Numbered from the stretch's first letter, positions 44,023 to 52,801 are shown. The stretch: DNA of 64,000 nucleotides from Arcanobacterium sp. (GCA_022778805.1 JALFSN010000006.1:318364-382363); one strand, 5' to 3'. Notes: generated by a model from the sequence alone, not told the origin. Numbers and translations are program-made.

Positions 44023-45361
44023 CTACCAAACTTTCGCAACCAACTTCATTACCACCCATAATGAAGCAGCCATCCTGTTGGGCATGGGACTGGGCAAAAG
44101 CGTCATCACCCTCACCGCTATCTGGCAGCTTCTGCTGGATGAGTTCAAAGCCCGCCGCGTCTTAGTGATCGCTCCTCTTCGAGTTGCTAACTCCACTTGG
44201 GCACAAGAACTCGCTAAGTGGGATCATCTCGACGGGCTCACCCTCACTGTCGCGACCGGGCCGAAAGCAAAACGCATCCAGGCCTTGACCGAAGAAGCAA
44301 TGATCACCGTGATCAACCGTGAAAACGTGCCCTGGCTCGTCAACCACTACGGCAAAGCCTGGCCCTTTGACATGGTGGTGATCGATGAACTCTCATCTTT
44401 CAAATCCCACACTGCTCAGCGGTTCAAAGCTTTGGTGAAAACCCGGCCCATGATCAACCGCATCGTAGGACTCACCGGCACCCCAGCATCCAATGGGCTC
44501 ATGGACCTGTGGGCGCAATTCAGGCTTTTGGATGGCGGCAACCGGCTCGGGTTCTACATTTCCCACTATCGTTCTCGTTATTTCACCCCGGATAAGCGCA
44601 ACGGTGCCCAGGTTTACTCCTACAAGTTGCTGCCTGGTGCGCAGGAACAAATCTATGAGGCTATTGCAGACATGACGGTTTCGATGAAGACCAGCGACCA
44701 CCTGCAGCTACCAGAGCTGACCAGTACCCGCATACAGGTAGAACTCGACGAAAACGAACGACAGGTGTACGAGCGGCTTCGAGACGAGATGGTGGTCGAA
44801 CTCGGTGATGAAATAATCGACGCTGCAAGCGCTGCAGCCCTGTCTGGAAAGCTCCTGCAATTAGCCAGCGGCGCGATCTACAACCCAGCCAAAGAAACCG
44901 TCGAGGTGCATGAGCGAAAGCTCGATGCCTTGGAGGATTTGGTTGAGGCAGCTAACGGAAACCCCCTGCTGGTGGCGTACTGGTTTCAGCACGATTTGGA
45001 ACGCATCACTCGCCGGTTCCCACAGGCTAGGCAGTTAAAGACCGATGCAGACATTCAAGCGTGGAACCGTGGCGACATTCCGCTCGCGCTGATTCATCCG
45101 GCAAGTGCTGGGCACGGTTTGAATCTTCAGGCTGGCGGAAGTTTGCTGGTTTGGTTCAGTCTGACGTGGTCGTTGGAGCTGTACCAACAAACCAATGCTC
45201 GTCTTTACAGGCAGGGGCAAGAAAAGCCGGTGACAATCACGCATCTAGTGACTACCGGTTCCATTGATGAGAACGTGCTGGCCGCTTTGGAAGCTAAAAA
45301 CACGACCCAGGCCGCGTTGATTGACGCGGTGAAGACCAATCTTGAAAGGACAACCCGCTGA
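44003..45361 (+). CDS. SNF2-type DEAD-like helicase
   Basis: A 452-residue superfamily-2 helicase/translocase. The start is ATG 44003, 6 nt after AGGAGG. Motif I is LGMGLGKSVITLTAIW, motif Ia VLVIAPLRVANSTWAQELAKW, motif II VVIDELSSFKSHTAQRFK, motif III IVGLTGTPASNGLMDLW, and the C-terminal RecA domain carries LIHPASAGHGLNLQAGGSLLVWFSLTWSLELYQQTNARLYRQGQ (motifs V-VI). It partners with the VRR-NUC gene it overlaps; the pair is standard in this type of phage replication module. The stop overlaps the next ATG (TGATG). Confidence 0.93.
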   Translation: MRYKPHSYQTFATNFITTHNEAAILLGMGLGKSVITLTAIWQLLLDEFKARRVLVIAPLRVANSTWAQELAKWDHLDGLTLTVATGPKAKRIQALTEEAMITVINRENVPWLVNHYGKAWPFDMVVIDELSSFKSHTAQRFKALVKTRPMINRIVGLTGTPASNGLMDLWAQFRLLDGGNRLGFYISHYRSRYFTPDKRNGAQVYSYKLLPGAQEQIYEAIADMTVSMKTSDHLQLPELTSTRIQVELDENERQVYERLRDEMVVELGDEIIDAASAAALSGKLLQLASGAIYNPAKETVEVHERKLDALEDLVEAANGNPLLVAYWFQHDLERITRRFPQARQLKTDADIQAWNRGDIPLALIHPASAGHGLNLQAGGSLLVWFSLTWSLELYQQTNARLYRQGQEKPVTITHLVTTGSIDENVLAALEAKNTTQAALIDAVKTNLERTTR

Positions 45362-45828
45362 TGATGCACCCGATGTTTGACTACCTCGATTACAAGAAAG
45401 CGGCGATTGCTGCCCTGCAGGACTATGGCAACCAAGCCATCATCCTCGAGCACGCTGACGATCTTGCATCCCATACCCGTCAAGCCATGATGACTATCCA
45501 TGCACCTAGTTATTCGGGGATGCCGTCAGCTCACAATCCCAGGGCTGCCGAGAACAAGCTGGTTGGGCAGCTCTCGCGACTTGATGAACTTTCGGATCGT
45601 AAAGCTCGCGCCAAGTCCTACATGGATTGGTTCAACCCCATGTGGGAGCAGCTCACTGATGAGGACAAGTTTGTCCTTGAAGCGTTCTTCCTGGACGGGC
45701 TTACCAGTGAGGATGCGGCGATGCGGGTGTCGGAACAGTTCTATGTGGAGCGCAAGACCGCTTTCCAAAAGAAGCAGCGAGCTATCACTCGGCTTGCCAA
45801 GCTACTTTATGCCAGGCCAGCTGACTAA
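45361..45828 (+). CDS. Phage late-gene regulator-like HTH protein
   Basis: A 155-residue helical protein ending in a sigma-4-like HTH: WEQLTDEDKFVLEAFFLDGLTSEDAAMRVSEQFYVERKTAFQKKQRAITRLAKLLYAR. Size, position (after the SNF2 helicase, before HNH and terS) and helical N-terminus resemble the DUF1492/ArpU/RinA-type regulators that switch on phage late genes. DNA binding is inferred; target promoters may be those before the terminase and structural genes. It starts within the stop codon of the helicase gene. Confidence 0.65.
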   Translation: MMHPMFDYLDYKKAAIAALQDYGNQAIILEHADDLASHTRQAMMTIHAPSYSGMPSAHNPRAAENKLVGQLSRLDELSDRKARAKSYMDWFNPMWEQLTDEDKFVLEAFFLDGLTSEDAAMRVSEQFYVERKTAFQKKQRAITRLAKLLYARPAD

Positions 45829-45996
45829 CTCCCAACATAAGCTTCGTGCAAGGGGTGTAGAGAATTGGGTATGACTTTAGGGTTTTGGGCTTGAGATGAT
45901 GTAGGTGGTTGATTTGTAGGTCCAACCACCCCGGCCTCGCCACCACTATTGGTTTGGTGTGCGGGGCCACCCCATTTCCCTCAAGGAGAGCGCTTG

Positions 45997-46371
45997 ATGC
46001 CTACCCGGCCACCGACCCCGTGTTCCCACCCAACCTGCCCTGAACTATCCACCAGCCGGTACTGCCCAGAGCACGCCAAGGAACACGACCAGCAGTACCG
46101 CCGCTACCAACGGGACCCCAAAATCAACCGCCGCTACGACCATAGATGGCGCAAGATCCGCAACGCCTATATCACCGCCCATCCATTGTGTGAACACTGC
46201 CAAGCAGCTGGTCGCGTCACTCCAGCGCAGGAAGTCCACCACATCCTGCCGCTTGATCACGGCGGCAGCCATGCAGAGAGCAACCTGCAAGCCTTGTGCA
46301 AGCCCTGTCATTCACGGCAGACCGCACGTGACGGCGACCGCTGGAACAAAACCCGCGTCTACACCTACTGA
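45997..46371 (+). CDS. HNH endonuclease
   Basis: A 124-residue nuclease from ATG 45997, preceded by AAGGAGAG. It starts with a small Cys/His-rich motif (CSHPTCPELSTSRYCPEHAKEH) and then has the HNH/zinc ribbon: PLCEHCQAAGRVTPAQEVHHILPLDHGGSHAESNLQALCKPCHSRQT, where VHHI, the Asn of ESNLQ and the final His supply the metal site. Phage HNH proteins next to terminase genes help in cos cleavage and packaging. It is followed by a 248-bp gap and terS, the usual HK97-type order. Confidence 0.93.
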   Translation: MPTRPPTPCSHPTCPELSTSRYCPEHAKEHDQQYRRYQRDPKINRRYDHRWRKIRNAYITAHPLCEHCQAAGRVTPAQEVHHILPLDHGGSHAESNLQALCKPCHSRQTARDGDRWNKTRVYTY

Positions 46372-46619
46372 CCTCAGCCAACAGACGGCGCTGTGCGGCG
46401 ATGTAACGCCCTTAGTTTTGCGGTGGCAAAAGAAGCCAACCTGCTCGAATTAGCGACACACAGGGAAAAACGGCCCCCTAGGGGCGGTGAAATCTCTACG
46501 GTCTATGTGGTCGCGAGCGGGCCTGGGGCTCCGTGTGCAACAAAGCCAAATCAAACACCCTATTGACCCCAGCCGCCCGATTCGCGGCCAAAACTAGACC
46601 CATATTGGAGGTGAAACTT
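46372..46619. other. Gap between HNH and terS, candidate cos region
   Basis: 248 bp with a short palindrome GCCCC-CTA-GGGGC (46473-46485) and GC-rich sequence before terS. In cos-type phages the cohesive-end site often lies between the HNH gene and terS. Nothing in the sequence proves it here. Confidence 0.3.
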
Positions 46620-47204
46620 GTGGCAAGAGACGGTACTAACCGTGGTGGCCGCCGCGTGAAAGCTGGCCGAAAACCAGACGCTTTGCATGAAAAACTCGCA
46701 GACGGCAGACCCGCCACCAGGCTCACCCCACCAGAGCCGCAAGATCTCGACCTCTACGACTTCACTGGCACTGATGTTGGCGACGGGGTTGAACTATCTG
46801 GTTCTTCGATGCCACCACCAGCTGACTACCTGTCGGCTGAGCAGCGGGATGGCAAACCACTCGGTGCAGACCTCGTGTACCGGGAAACCTGGGCGTGGCT
46901 TGATGAACGCGGCTGCACCGACTTCGTCTCTAAACGCTTGATTGAGTCTTATGCGCAGGCGTTCGCCCGCTATGTGCAGTGCGAAGAAGCAATCAGCAAG
47001 TTCGGCCTGCTGGGTAAGCACCCGACCACAGGAGCTGCTATCGCAAGCCCGTTTGTTGCCATGAGCCAGTCATTTTCGAAGCAGGCGAATGTGTATTGGT
47101 ACGAGATTTACGAGATCGTGCGCGCCACCTGCACCACCGACTTCACCGCCAGCACTTCACCGCAAGATGACGTGATGGAAAAGCTCCTGAAAGCAAGAAG
47201 CTAG
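46620..47204 (+). CDS. terS: Phage terminase small subunit (P27-like)
   Basis: A 194-residue DNA-recognition subunit of the packaging motor. The start is GTG 46620 with GGAGG 8 nt before; the frame is open 87 nt upstream without an RBS. It has a basic N-terminus (ARDGTNRGGRRVKAGRKPDAL) and a helical C-terminal region (WAWLDERGCTDFVSKRLIESYAQAFARYVQCEEAISKFGLLGKHPTTGAAIASPFVAMSQSFSKQANVYWYEIYEIVR) typical of P27-family small terminases. The large subunit is not next to it but 6.3 kb downstream, beyond a cargo block. Its 3' end overlaps a convergent TfoX-type gene by 4 bp. Confidence 0.82.
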   Translation: MARDGTNRGGRRVKAGRKPDALHEKLADGRPATRLTPPEPQDLDLYDFTGTDVGDGVELSGSSMPPPADYLSAEQRDGKPLGADLVYRETWAWLDERGCTDFVSKRLIESYAQAFARYVQCEEAISKFGLLGKHPTTGAAIASPFVAMSQSFSKQANVYWYEIYEIVRATCTTDFTASTSPQDDVMEKLLKARS

Positions 47205-47533
47205 GCCTTGCGTTTCTTCTTCGGCTTTGGTGCCGGTAGCGCTTCGGCTGTGAGTTCAAGCAGTTCGGTCAGCCATTCCCGGTCTTCCCACAGGTCTGCG
47301 GTGATGCGATACCAGTCTTTTGCACCAGGAAATGGCGGTGCAAGATCTAGTTCACCAATGAATTCGGCTCCGGGTTCTGTTGGTTTGACGAATAGCTCGT
47401 CGTCGCAGATGAGGGCGACGGTTTTGCCGTCCAGGTAGAGGCAGTATTCGCCAAACATTTTGCGGTGATTGATTCCTGGGTGACCGTATAGCTGGTCGAG
47501 CAGAAACTCCATGGTCTCGACGCTCGTCCCCAT
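47201..47533 (-). CDS. TfoX N-terminal domain family protein
   Basis: A 110-residue protein on the minus strand inside the phage's plus-strand late region. TMEFLLDQLYGHPGINHRKMFGEYCLYLDGKTVALICDDELFVKPTEPG ... WYRITADLWEDREWLTELLELTAEALP is the TfoX_N fold, found alone in many bacteria and at the N-terminus of competence regulator TfoX/Sxy. No competence role is implied. Its opposite orientation marks it as an independently acquired (moron-type) gene. It ends with a lysine-rich tail KPKKKRKA. Confidence 0.85.
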   Translation of the reverse strand: MGTSVETMEFLLDQLYGHPGINHRKMFGEYCLYLDGKTVALICDDELFVKPTEPGAEFIGELDLAPPFPGAKDWYRITADLWEDREWLTELLELTAEALPAPKPKKKRKA

Positions 47534-47612
47534 CTCATCACCCCGCTTCTACTCCTTGATTTGGTGCTGTTTCTACAGTACCCGCCACACAGTCACTATC
47601 GGCTGTGTTTAC

Positions 47613-47645
47613 ACACCCGCCCGAACACGGTGGGTGTTTCTTTTT
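47613..47645 (+). terminator. Terminator before the SAM synthetase gene
   Basis: ACACCC (47613-47618) pairs with GGGTGT (47632-47637), followed by TTCTTTTT. It stands about 40 bp before the SAM synthetase start. Confidence 0.7.
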
Positions 47646-47685
47646 GCCCACATTTACACACATTTCGAGTTGGAAGGATCTACCG

Positions 47686-48864
47686 TTGACGATCAAAACC
47701 GCTGAAGCCGTCTGCATCGGCCACCCTGACAAACTCTGCGACCTGATCGCAGAAACCATCCTCGACGACATCACCAGTGATGACCCCACCGCCCGCATCG
47801 CCGTCGAAGTCACTGCCAAGGGTCGGCATATCAATGTGTTTGGTGAAATCACCACAAAAGCTCGCCTGCGTATTCGCTCGTCTGTTGCGTTTGCTTTGGA
47901 GCAGGCTGGGTATCAGCCGTGGCGGTTCCGCACCCACCTCAACATCAAGAAACAATCACCAGAAATCGGCGCAGGTGTCACCACCAGTCTTGAGGCACGC
48001 GCCGGTGATGATGATGCTTTCGTGCTGCTGGGGGCTGGTGATCAAGGCACCGTCTACGGGTACGCAACCTCTGAGAATGATGACATGCTGCCTACACCTT
48101 TGGTGGTGGCGCATGAGATTTGCCGCCGTATCGACCAAGCCCGCACCGACCACCTCATCACGGGGCTTAAGCCCGATGGCAAAGCCCAAGTCTCTATCCG
48201 CTACAACGGTGACGAGCCGGTTGAGGCTACCGCCATTGTGGTTTCCGTCCAGCACGACAAAAACAAAGACCTTGAGGTGCTGGAGCGTGAGCTGCGCTCC
48301 TTGGTGATTGAACCAGCCCTCGGCAACATCCCACTCGCCCCAAATGCGCTGGTGCTCATCAACCCTGCAGGCACCTTCATTAAGGGCGGCCCCGCAGCAG
48401 ACGCTGGTCTTACCGGCCGTAAACTCGCTGTCGACACCTATGGCGGTCTTGGTGCGCATGGCGGTGGCGCGTTCGCTGGTAAGGACGTGTCTAAGGTTGA
48501 TCGCACCGCAGCGCTCATGGCGCGCAGGATTGCGAAAACTATCATCGCCGCTGAACTCGCCACCGAAGCAACCGTTGCCATCTCCTACGCCATCGGTAAG
48601 GCAGACCCTGTCGCTTTCAGTGTTAACACTCACGGCACCGCAGTAGCCGATGATGAACTCATCACCCGTGCGTGTGAGCAGTTGTTCCCGCTGCGTCCTG
48701 CGGCGATGATCGACTTCCTGCATTTGCGAGGTACTCGTTTTGCCAGGTTTGCCACCTACGGGTATTTCGAGCTGCCAGCTAGGTGGGAGCACCAGTATTC
48801 GAACGCCAGGGATTTGTTTAAGGCGGTGAAGAATCTTGAAATTGCAGAGACTCTCCGTCGATAA
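47686..48864 (+). CDS. metK: Phage-encoded S-adenosylmethionine synthetase
   Basis: A 392-residue homologue of MetK, which makes SAM from methionine and ATP. The active-site motifs are kept: GHPDKLCDLIAETILDDI (ATP site), VFGEITTKARL, GAGDQGTVYGYATSENDDMLPTPLVVAHEI and GGPAADAGLTGRKLAVDTYGGLGAHGGGAFAGKDVSKVDRTAALMARRIAK. It should therefore be active. The start is TTG 47686, 8 nt after GGAAGG, just behind a terminator. It overlaps the next gene, a DNA methyltransferase, by 29 bp, and a second methyltransferase follows. The plain reading is that the phage boosts SAM for its own DNA methylation. Confidence 0.92.
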   Translation: MTIKTAEAVCIGHPDKLCDLIAETILDDITSDDPTARIAVEVTAKGRHINVFGEITTKARLRIRSSVAFALEQAGYQPWRFRTHLNIKKQSPEIGAGVTTSLEARAGDDDAFVLLGAGDQGTVYGYATSENDDMLPTPLVVAHEICRRIDQARTDHLITGLKPDGKAQVSIRYNGDEPVEATAIVVSVQHDKNKDLEVLERELRSLVIEPALGNIPLAPNALVLINPAGTFIKGGPAADAGLTGRKLAVDTYGGLGAHGGGAFAGKDVSKVDRTAALMARRIAKTIIAAELATEATVAISYAIGKADPVAFSVNTHGTAVADDELITRACEQLFPLRPAAMIDFLHLRGTRFARFATYGYFELPARWEHQYSNARDLFKAVKNLEIAETLRR

Positions 48865-50077
48865 ACTCACCCCCGCCACCTACAACCCCCGCAAAGAACT
48901 CAAACCAGGTGACGCAGAGTTCGAGAAACTCACCAGGTCACTGTCGGAGTTTGGGTATGTGGAGCCGGTGATCTGGAACAAAACCACCGGCAACATAGTC
49001 GGAGGCCACCAACGCCTCACGGCGCTTAAGCACCTGGGTCACACCGAGGTTGACTGTGTGGTCGTTGAGCTGGATGAAACCCGTGAGAAGGCGCTGAATG
49101 TTGCTTTGAACAAGATTAGTGGTGATTGGGATGAAGCAAAGCTCGCCCTAGTCATCGCCGATCTGGATATTGCTGATTTCGATGCGGAACTGACCGGTTT
49201 CGATGAAAAGGAAATCCAGCAACTCATCGGCTCCCTGGACGAAACAGAAATCGAGGATGACGGGTTTGACCTCACCGCAGCCCTTGAAGCAGCCGCCTTT
49301 GTGAAGCGTGGCGATGTCTGGATGGTTGGCCGTCACCGTCTGGTCTGTGGTGACGCTACGAATGCTGATGATGTGGCTGCGTTGATGGATGGCAAGCAAG
49401 CCAACTTGGTTTTGACTGACCCGCCCTATAACGTGGCGTTTGAGTCGAGCAGTGGCTTGTCGATTAAGAACGACAAAATGAACGGCGGTGCCTTCCGGCA
49501 GTTCCTGATCGATGCCTTCACCCAGATGGCAGCCCATAGCGAGAAGGGCGCGTCAGCCTATGTTTTCCATGCTGACACTGAGGGTTTGAATTTCCGGCAG
49601 GCCTTCCAGGACGCGGGCTTCTACCTCTCAGGCACCTGCATTTGGGTCAAAGACTCACTGGTGCTCGGGCGCTCTCCTTATCAGTGGCAGCATGAACCGG
49701 TTCTGTTTGGTTGGCTCAAGGGCGGCAAGCACTCCTGGTACGCGGATCGTAAGCAGACCACAGTGTGGAACTTCGCCAAACCCCGCAAAAACAGCGACCA
49801 CCCAACCAGCAAACCCCTCGACTTGCTCGGGTATCCAATCACGAACTCCACGCAGGCCAACGCGATCGTGCTCGACACTTTCGCAGGCTCCGGCTCAACC
49901 CTGATGGCCTGCGAAGCCTTAAACCGGATCGCGTACTGCATGGAGCTGGACGAGAAATACGCCTCAGTGATTCTGCGCCGCTACGCCGATCACACAGGAG
50001 ATGCCGCTGGTATCACCTGCCTGCGCGACGGAAAAGAGTATGCGTATTTGGATTTGGTGAAAGAGGTCGAACGATGA
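48836..50077 (+). CDS. ParB-like domain plus N6-adenine/N4-cytosine DNA methyltransferase
   Basis: A 413-residue fusion. Residues about 1-90 form a ParB/Srx-type domain (VDKLTPATYNPRKELKPGDAEFEKLTRSLSEFGYVEPVIWNKTTGNIVGGHQRLTALKHLG). From about 155 follows an amino-methyltransferase of the beta arrangement: catalytic LVLTDPPYNVAFESSSG (motif IV) first, SAM-binding LDTFAGSGSTLMACEALNRIAYCMELDEKYASVILRR (motif I) last, with HPTSKPLDLL between. Phages use such enzymes to protect DNA from host restriction or mark it for packaging. The start is TTG 48836, inside the end of the SAM synthetase gene. Confidence 0.92.
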   Translation: MKLQRLSVDKLTPATYNPRKELKPGDAEFEKLTRSLSEFGYVEPVIWNKTTGNIVGGHQRLTALKHLGHTEVDCVVVELDETREKALNVALNKISGDWDEAKLALVIADLDIADFDAELTGFDEKEIQQLIGSLDETEIEDDGFDLTAALEAAAFVKRGDVWMVGRHRLVCGDATNADDVAALMDGKQANLVLTDPPYNVAFESSSGLSIKNDKMNGGAFRQFLIDAFTQMAAHSEKGASAYVFHADTEGLNFRQAFQDAGFYLSGTCIWVKDSLVLGRSPYQWQHEPVLFGWLKGGKHSWYADRKQTTVWNFAKPRKNSDHPTSKPLDLLGYPITNSTQANAIVLDTFAGSGSTLMACEALNRIAYCMELDEKYASVILRRYADHTGDAAGITCLRDGKEYAYLDLVKEVER

Positions 50078-51375
50078 ACCACCAGCCGCTCACACTCGGT
50101 TCGCTGTTTGATGGCTCAGGTGGATTCCCACTCGCCGCCAAGAACACTGGCATTTGGCCGGTGTGGGCAAGCGAGGTCGAGCCGTTCCCCATCCTGGTCA
50201 CCAGCCGCCGGCTCAAGTACCTCACTCACGTTGGTGATGTGAGCAAGTTGGATGGTGGCCGGGTGGAGCCGGTGGACATTATTACTTTCGGCTCACCCTG
50301 CCAAGACCTCTCCATCGCAGGCAGGCGGGCAGGTTTAGAAGGCAACAAATCTAACCTGTTTTTCGAAGCGATCCGCGTCATCAAAGAAATGCGCGACGCA
50401 ACCGGCGGCCAATACCCTCGGTTTGCGGTGTGGGAAAACGTGCCGGGTGCTTTCAGTTCTAACAAGGGAGATGATTTCCATGACGTCCTCAAACACCTCA
50501 CCGCCATCATCGACGAGCAAGCAGCGGCTGAACTTCCTCGACCTCAGCGTTGGGAGCGAGCAGGAGCCATCGTGGGTGACGGCTACTCACTTGCCTGGCG
50601 AGTGCTCGACGCCCAATTTTTCGGAGTGCCCCAACGCCGCCGCAGGATCTTCCTTATCGCAGATTTTGGAAGCCAACGCGCACCCGAAATTCTCTTTGAC
50701 CCCCACCAACTGTCAAACTCTGCTGGTCAAAGCGAAGAAGTACAACAAGCCACTACCACCCCTGCTGGAAACGGCGCTGAAGGCACAAGCAAGGCTTACT
50801 GTTTGAGGATGCGCCAGGGTAAACCTGGTGGCGGGAAAGGTCCGCTGATCCAAACAGAGCTGTCTGGCACGCTCGCTACCGGCAACGACCAGACGGTGTT
50901 TGCCCCGGTTGCTTACGGGTTTAACGCGATTCGCCCGAAATGGGGTCGTGTCGGCAAATACGGCTACCCGCTGGATATTGCCAAGACGCTGGACACGAAA
51001 GGCACCTGCCCTGATGGTGCTCAGGGCGGTATCGCCGTCGTCGATGAGCATGAGCGCACGCATGTGGTGCGGCGTTTAACCCCTGTAGAGTGCGCGCGCC
51101 TGCAAGGGTTTCCTGACGAATGGGCTGAAAACCTCGGCTACAGCGACCCTACGGATGAGCAGCTGGTGTTTTGGCAGCAGGTCTTTGACACCTGGGGCAC
51201 GATTTGTGGTTTGAAGACCCGGAAGACCAAGAAGCAGATCAGGGCATGGCTGGCTGACCCGTTCTCGAAGACTGCAGTGTTCAAACTTTGGGGCAACGGT
51301 GTCGCCCTGCCAGTGGTCGAGCATGTACTCACGGGGATCCGGGAACTCGTCGAAGCAGAGCAAGCAAGCACCTGA
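50074..51375 (+). CDS. Phage DNA (cytosine-5-)-methyltransferase
   Basis: A 433-residue C5-cytosine methylase from ATG 50074, overlapping the previous stop (ATGA) and preceded by GAGGTCGAACG. Motif I is LGSLFDGSGGFPLAAKNTG, motif IV FGSPCQDLSIAGRRAGL with the Cys nucleophile, motif VI WENVPGAFSS, motif VIII FFGVPQRRRRIFLIAD, and the C-terminal RLTPVECARLQGFPDEWAENLG and LWGNGVALPVVEHVL are motifs IX/X. It is unlike the island m5C methylase at 29.7 kb, so the region encodes two different C5 methylases. It completes the metK-methylase-methylase operon. Confidence 0.93.
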   Translation: MNHQPLTLGSLFDGSGGFPLAAKNTGIWPVWASEVEPFPILVTSRRLKYLTHVGDVSKLDGGRVEPVDIITFGSPCQDLSIAGRRAGLEGNKSNLFFEAIRVIKEMRDATGGQYPRFAVWENVPGAFSSNKGDDFHDVLKHLTAIIDEQAAAELPRPQRWERAGAIVGDGYSLAWRVLDAQFFGVPQRRRRIFLIADFGSQRAPEILFDPHQLSNSAGQSEEVQQATTTPAGNGAEGTSKAYCLRMRQGKPGGGKGPLIQTELSGTLATGNDQTVFAPVAYGFNAIRPKWGRVGKYGYPLDIAKTLDTKGTCPDGAQGGIAVVDEHERTHVVRRLTPVECARLQGFPDEWAENLGYSDPTDEQLVFWQQVFDTWGTICGLKTRKTKKQIRAWLADPFSKTAVFKLWGNGVALPVVEHVLTGIRELVEAEQAST

Positions 51376-51395
51376 AAAATGGTGGGCGGAAGTAG

Positions 51396-51427
51396 TTGAT
51401 AACCGTGTGGTTCTAGGGCTGTATGTA
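51396..51427 (+). promoter_or_regulatory. Repeated promoter-like motif, copy 1
   Basis: TTGATA, 20 nt, then TATGTA; GGGCTGTATGTA shares the spacing and 3' part with copies at 52391 and 52833. It lies 40-70 nt before a gene start. Confidence 0.5.
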
Positions 51428-51467
51428 CGTGACCCAAACACCACAAAATGAAAGGAACGAGGAAGCC

Positions 51468-52181
51468 TTGAACAGCAACTACTTTCGCCCACTAGCCACC
51501 AAGTTTGATACCCGAACAAAGAAGCGCCTGCACACCCTGGCACAAACTATCGCGCATTTCGCTGAAGAACCCGCCATCCAAACCACAGGTGAAGCACACG
51601 CTTACAAGTGTCAGGGCACGCTCATCTACCCGGATGGCACAGTCATGTGGGGCGATGAACTCGACACCGGACTCATCAGCTACATCACCCGCTACCTCCA
51701 GCACGACGAGGACATTGAGGGCGAGGAAATCACCGGCTTCCCGGTGAGCATTACCGTTAAGGAGGAGCAGCTGGAACTGGAGCGTGAGTGGTGGGCACCG
51801 CGCCATGTGCGCAATATTGAACGAATCCTCACGGCCAAACAGCCACTGCTCGCAAAAACCCTCGGCATCCACGAAGAACAGGTACTCCCAGTACGCGATG
51901 GCAATAAGCTGATTTTCCGCTGGCTCACGGGCAACACAAGCGAGTCTTTGCGTGTGGCGCTGCCGATGCTGCTTGGCGCGATCCACGCTCATGCTGCTAC
52001 CAGCCGTAAACTCCAAGCCACCTCAAGCGCTACAGGTAACGAAAAATACGTGATGCGCTGCTGGCTTCTACGACTGGGCTTCAACGGGAGAGAACACCAC
52101 AGTCTGCGTGTAGCACTCGGAGCGAATCTTTCGGGCTCTGCCGCACACCGCATCACCCCAACTGATGGCGAGGTGGCATAA
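51468..52181 (+). CDS. Phage protein of unknown function
   Basis: A 237-residue protein from TTG 51468 (LNSNYFRPLATKFDTRTKKRLHTLAQ), preceded by GAGGAAGCC; an ATG at 51423 overlaps the promoter motif and is unlikely. The N-terminus resembles zf/DUF-type phage accessory proteins, and the middle (YKCQGTLIYPDGTVMWGDELDTGLISYITRYLQ) is well ordered. The last third contains LRVALPMLLGAIHAHAATS. I do not recognise the family. It is followed without gap by the DUF4314 gene (TAA-ATG), so the two form an operon. Confidence 0.6.
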   Translation: MNSNYFRPLATKFDTRTKKRLHTLAQTIAHFAEEPAIQTTGEAHAYKCQGTLIYPDGTVMWGDELDTGLISYITRYLQHDEDIEGEEITGFPVSITVKEEQLELEREWWAPRHVRNIERILTAKQPLLAKTLGIHEEQVLPVRDGNKLIFRWLTGNTSESLRVALPMLLGAIHAHAATSRKLQATSSATGNEKYVMRCWLLRLGFNGREHHSLRVALGANLSGSAAHRITPTDGEVA

Positions 52182-52397
52182 ATGGTTAGGCCTGGAACCT
52201 GGATCAAACTCAAGCGCATGAGTGACCCATACGCGCCAGTGCCTGCTGGCACCTATGGCATCGTGACCTTTATTGACTCGATGGGCACGATTCATGTGGC
52301 GTGGAATAACGGCTCCAGCCTGGGGCTGATCCCCGAAGTTGACGAGTTTGAAATAGTGGCGGATTTGGCTGAAATAAAGGGCAAACCGACTGGATAG
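52182..52397 (+). CDS. DUF4314 family small protein
   Basis: A 71-residue SH3-like beta-barrel protein: MVRPGTWIKLKRMSDPYAPVPAGTYGIVTFIDSMGTIHVAWNNGSSLGLIPEVDEFEIV matches the DUF4314 pattern (RPGTxVxL...DPY...G..G.V...D..G.I.V.W.NGSSL.LIPGVD.F). These proteins are common in phage and conjugative-element cargo; their function is unknown. It begins immediately after the preceding stop. Confidence 0.82.
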   Translation: MVRPGTWIKLKRMSDPYAPVPAGTYGIVTFIDSMGTIHVAWNNGSSLGLIPEVDEFEIVADLAEIKGKPTG

Positions 52398-52422
52398 TGT
52401 GCCAAAGCTATGGCTGTATGTA
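52391..52422 (+). promoter_or_regulatory. Repeated promoter-like motif, copy 2
   Basis: TGGATA, 20 nt, then TATGTA (full reading TGGATAGTGTGC, later TATGGCTGTATGTA). It shares TGGATAGTGTGC and TATGGCT with copy 3 and stands 40 nt before the next gene. Confidence 0.55.
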
Positions 52423-52460
52423 AGTAAGCAAACAAGCACACAAGCCAAGGAGAAGGCCCA

Positions 52461-52709
52461 ATGTTTACCACCCTCGAGCAGATCCAGATGGAACACCCAA
52501 TCGCCATGCGCCACGGCGACCGAGTAATCGTCGCAGCCCACACCTGGAAGAAAGACCAAGGCCTGGGAGTGCAGGGCCGGATCTACGAATTCATTGACGA
52601 GCCAGGCATTGAATTCAGCGCCTTAGAATGCCGCCTCGAGCTGGTAGCTGAAAGCGACGAGCTTTTCTCAGACGAGGGAACCGCAATCGCATGGACCATG
52701 AACAACTAA
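52461..52709 (+). CDS. Small phage protein of unknown function
   Basis: An 82-residue acidic protein (MFTTLEQIQMEHPIAMRHGDRVIVAAHTWKKDQGLGVQGRIYEFIDEPGIEFSALECRLELVAESDELFSDEG). Its middle has a strand pattern like a small beta-barrel (DRVIVAAH, GRIYEFI). The RBS AAGGAGAAGG precedes the ATG. It has its own copy of the repeated promoter motif upstream. No family is recognised. Confidence 0.6.
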   Translation: MFTTLEQIQMEHPIAMRHGDRVIVAAHTWKKDQGLGVQGRIYEFIDEPGIEFSALECRLELVAESDELFSDEGTAIAWTMNN

Positions 52710-52801
52710 CCTACAGCCCCAAAAGGGCTGAAGCCACCCCGCCAGATAGTGCGGGGTGCACCTCGTAGAAACCCGCCTCATTCAAGAGATGTAAATCGCT
52801 G

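Noticed and set aside
47956..48879. A 307-codon minus-strand frame opposite the SAM synthetase
   Set aside because: The opposite strand has all SAM synthetase motifs; this frame has none.
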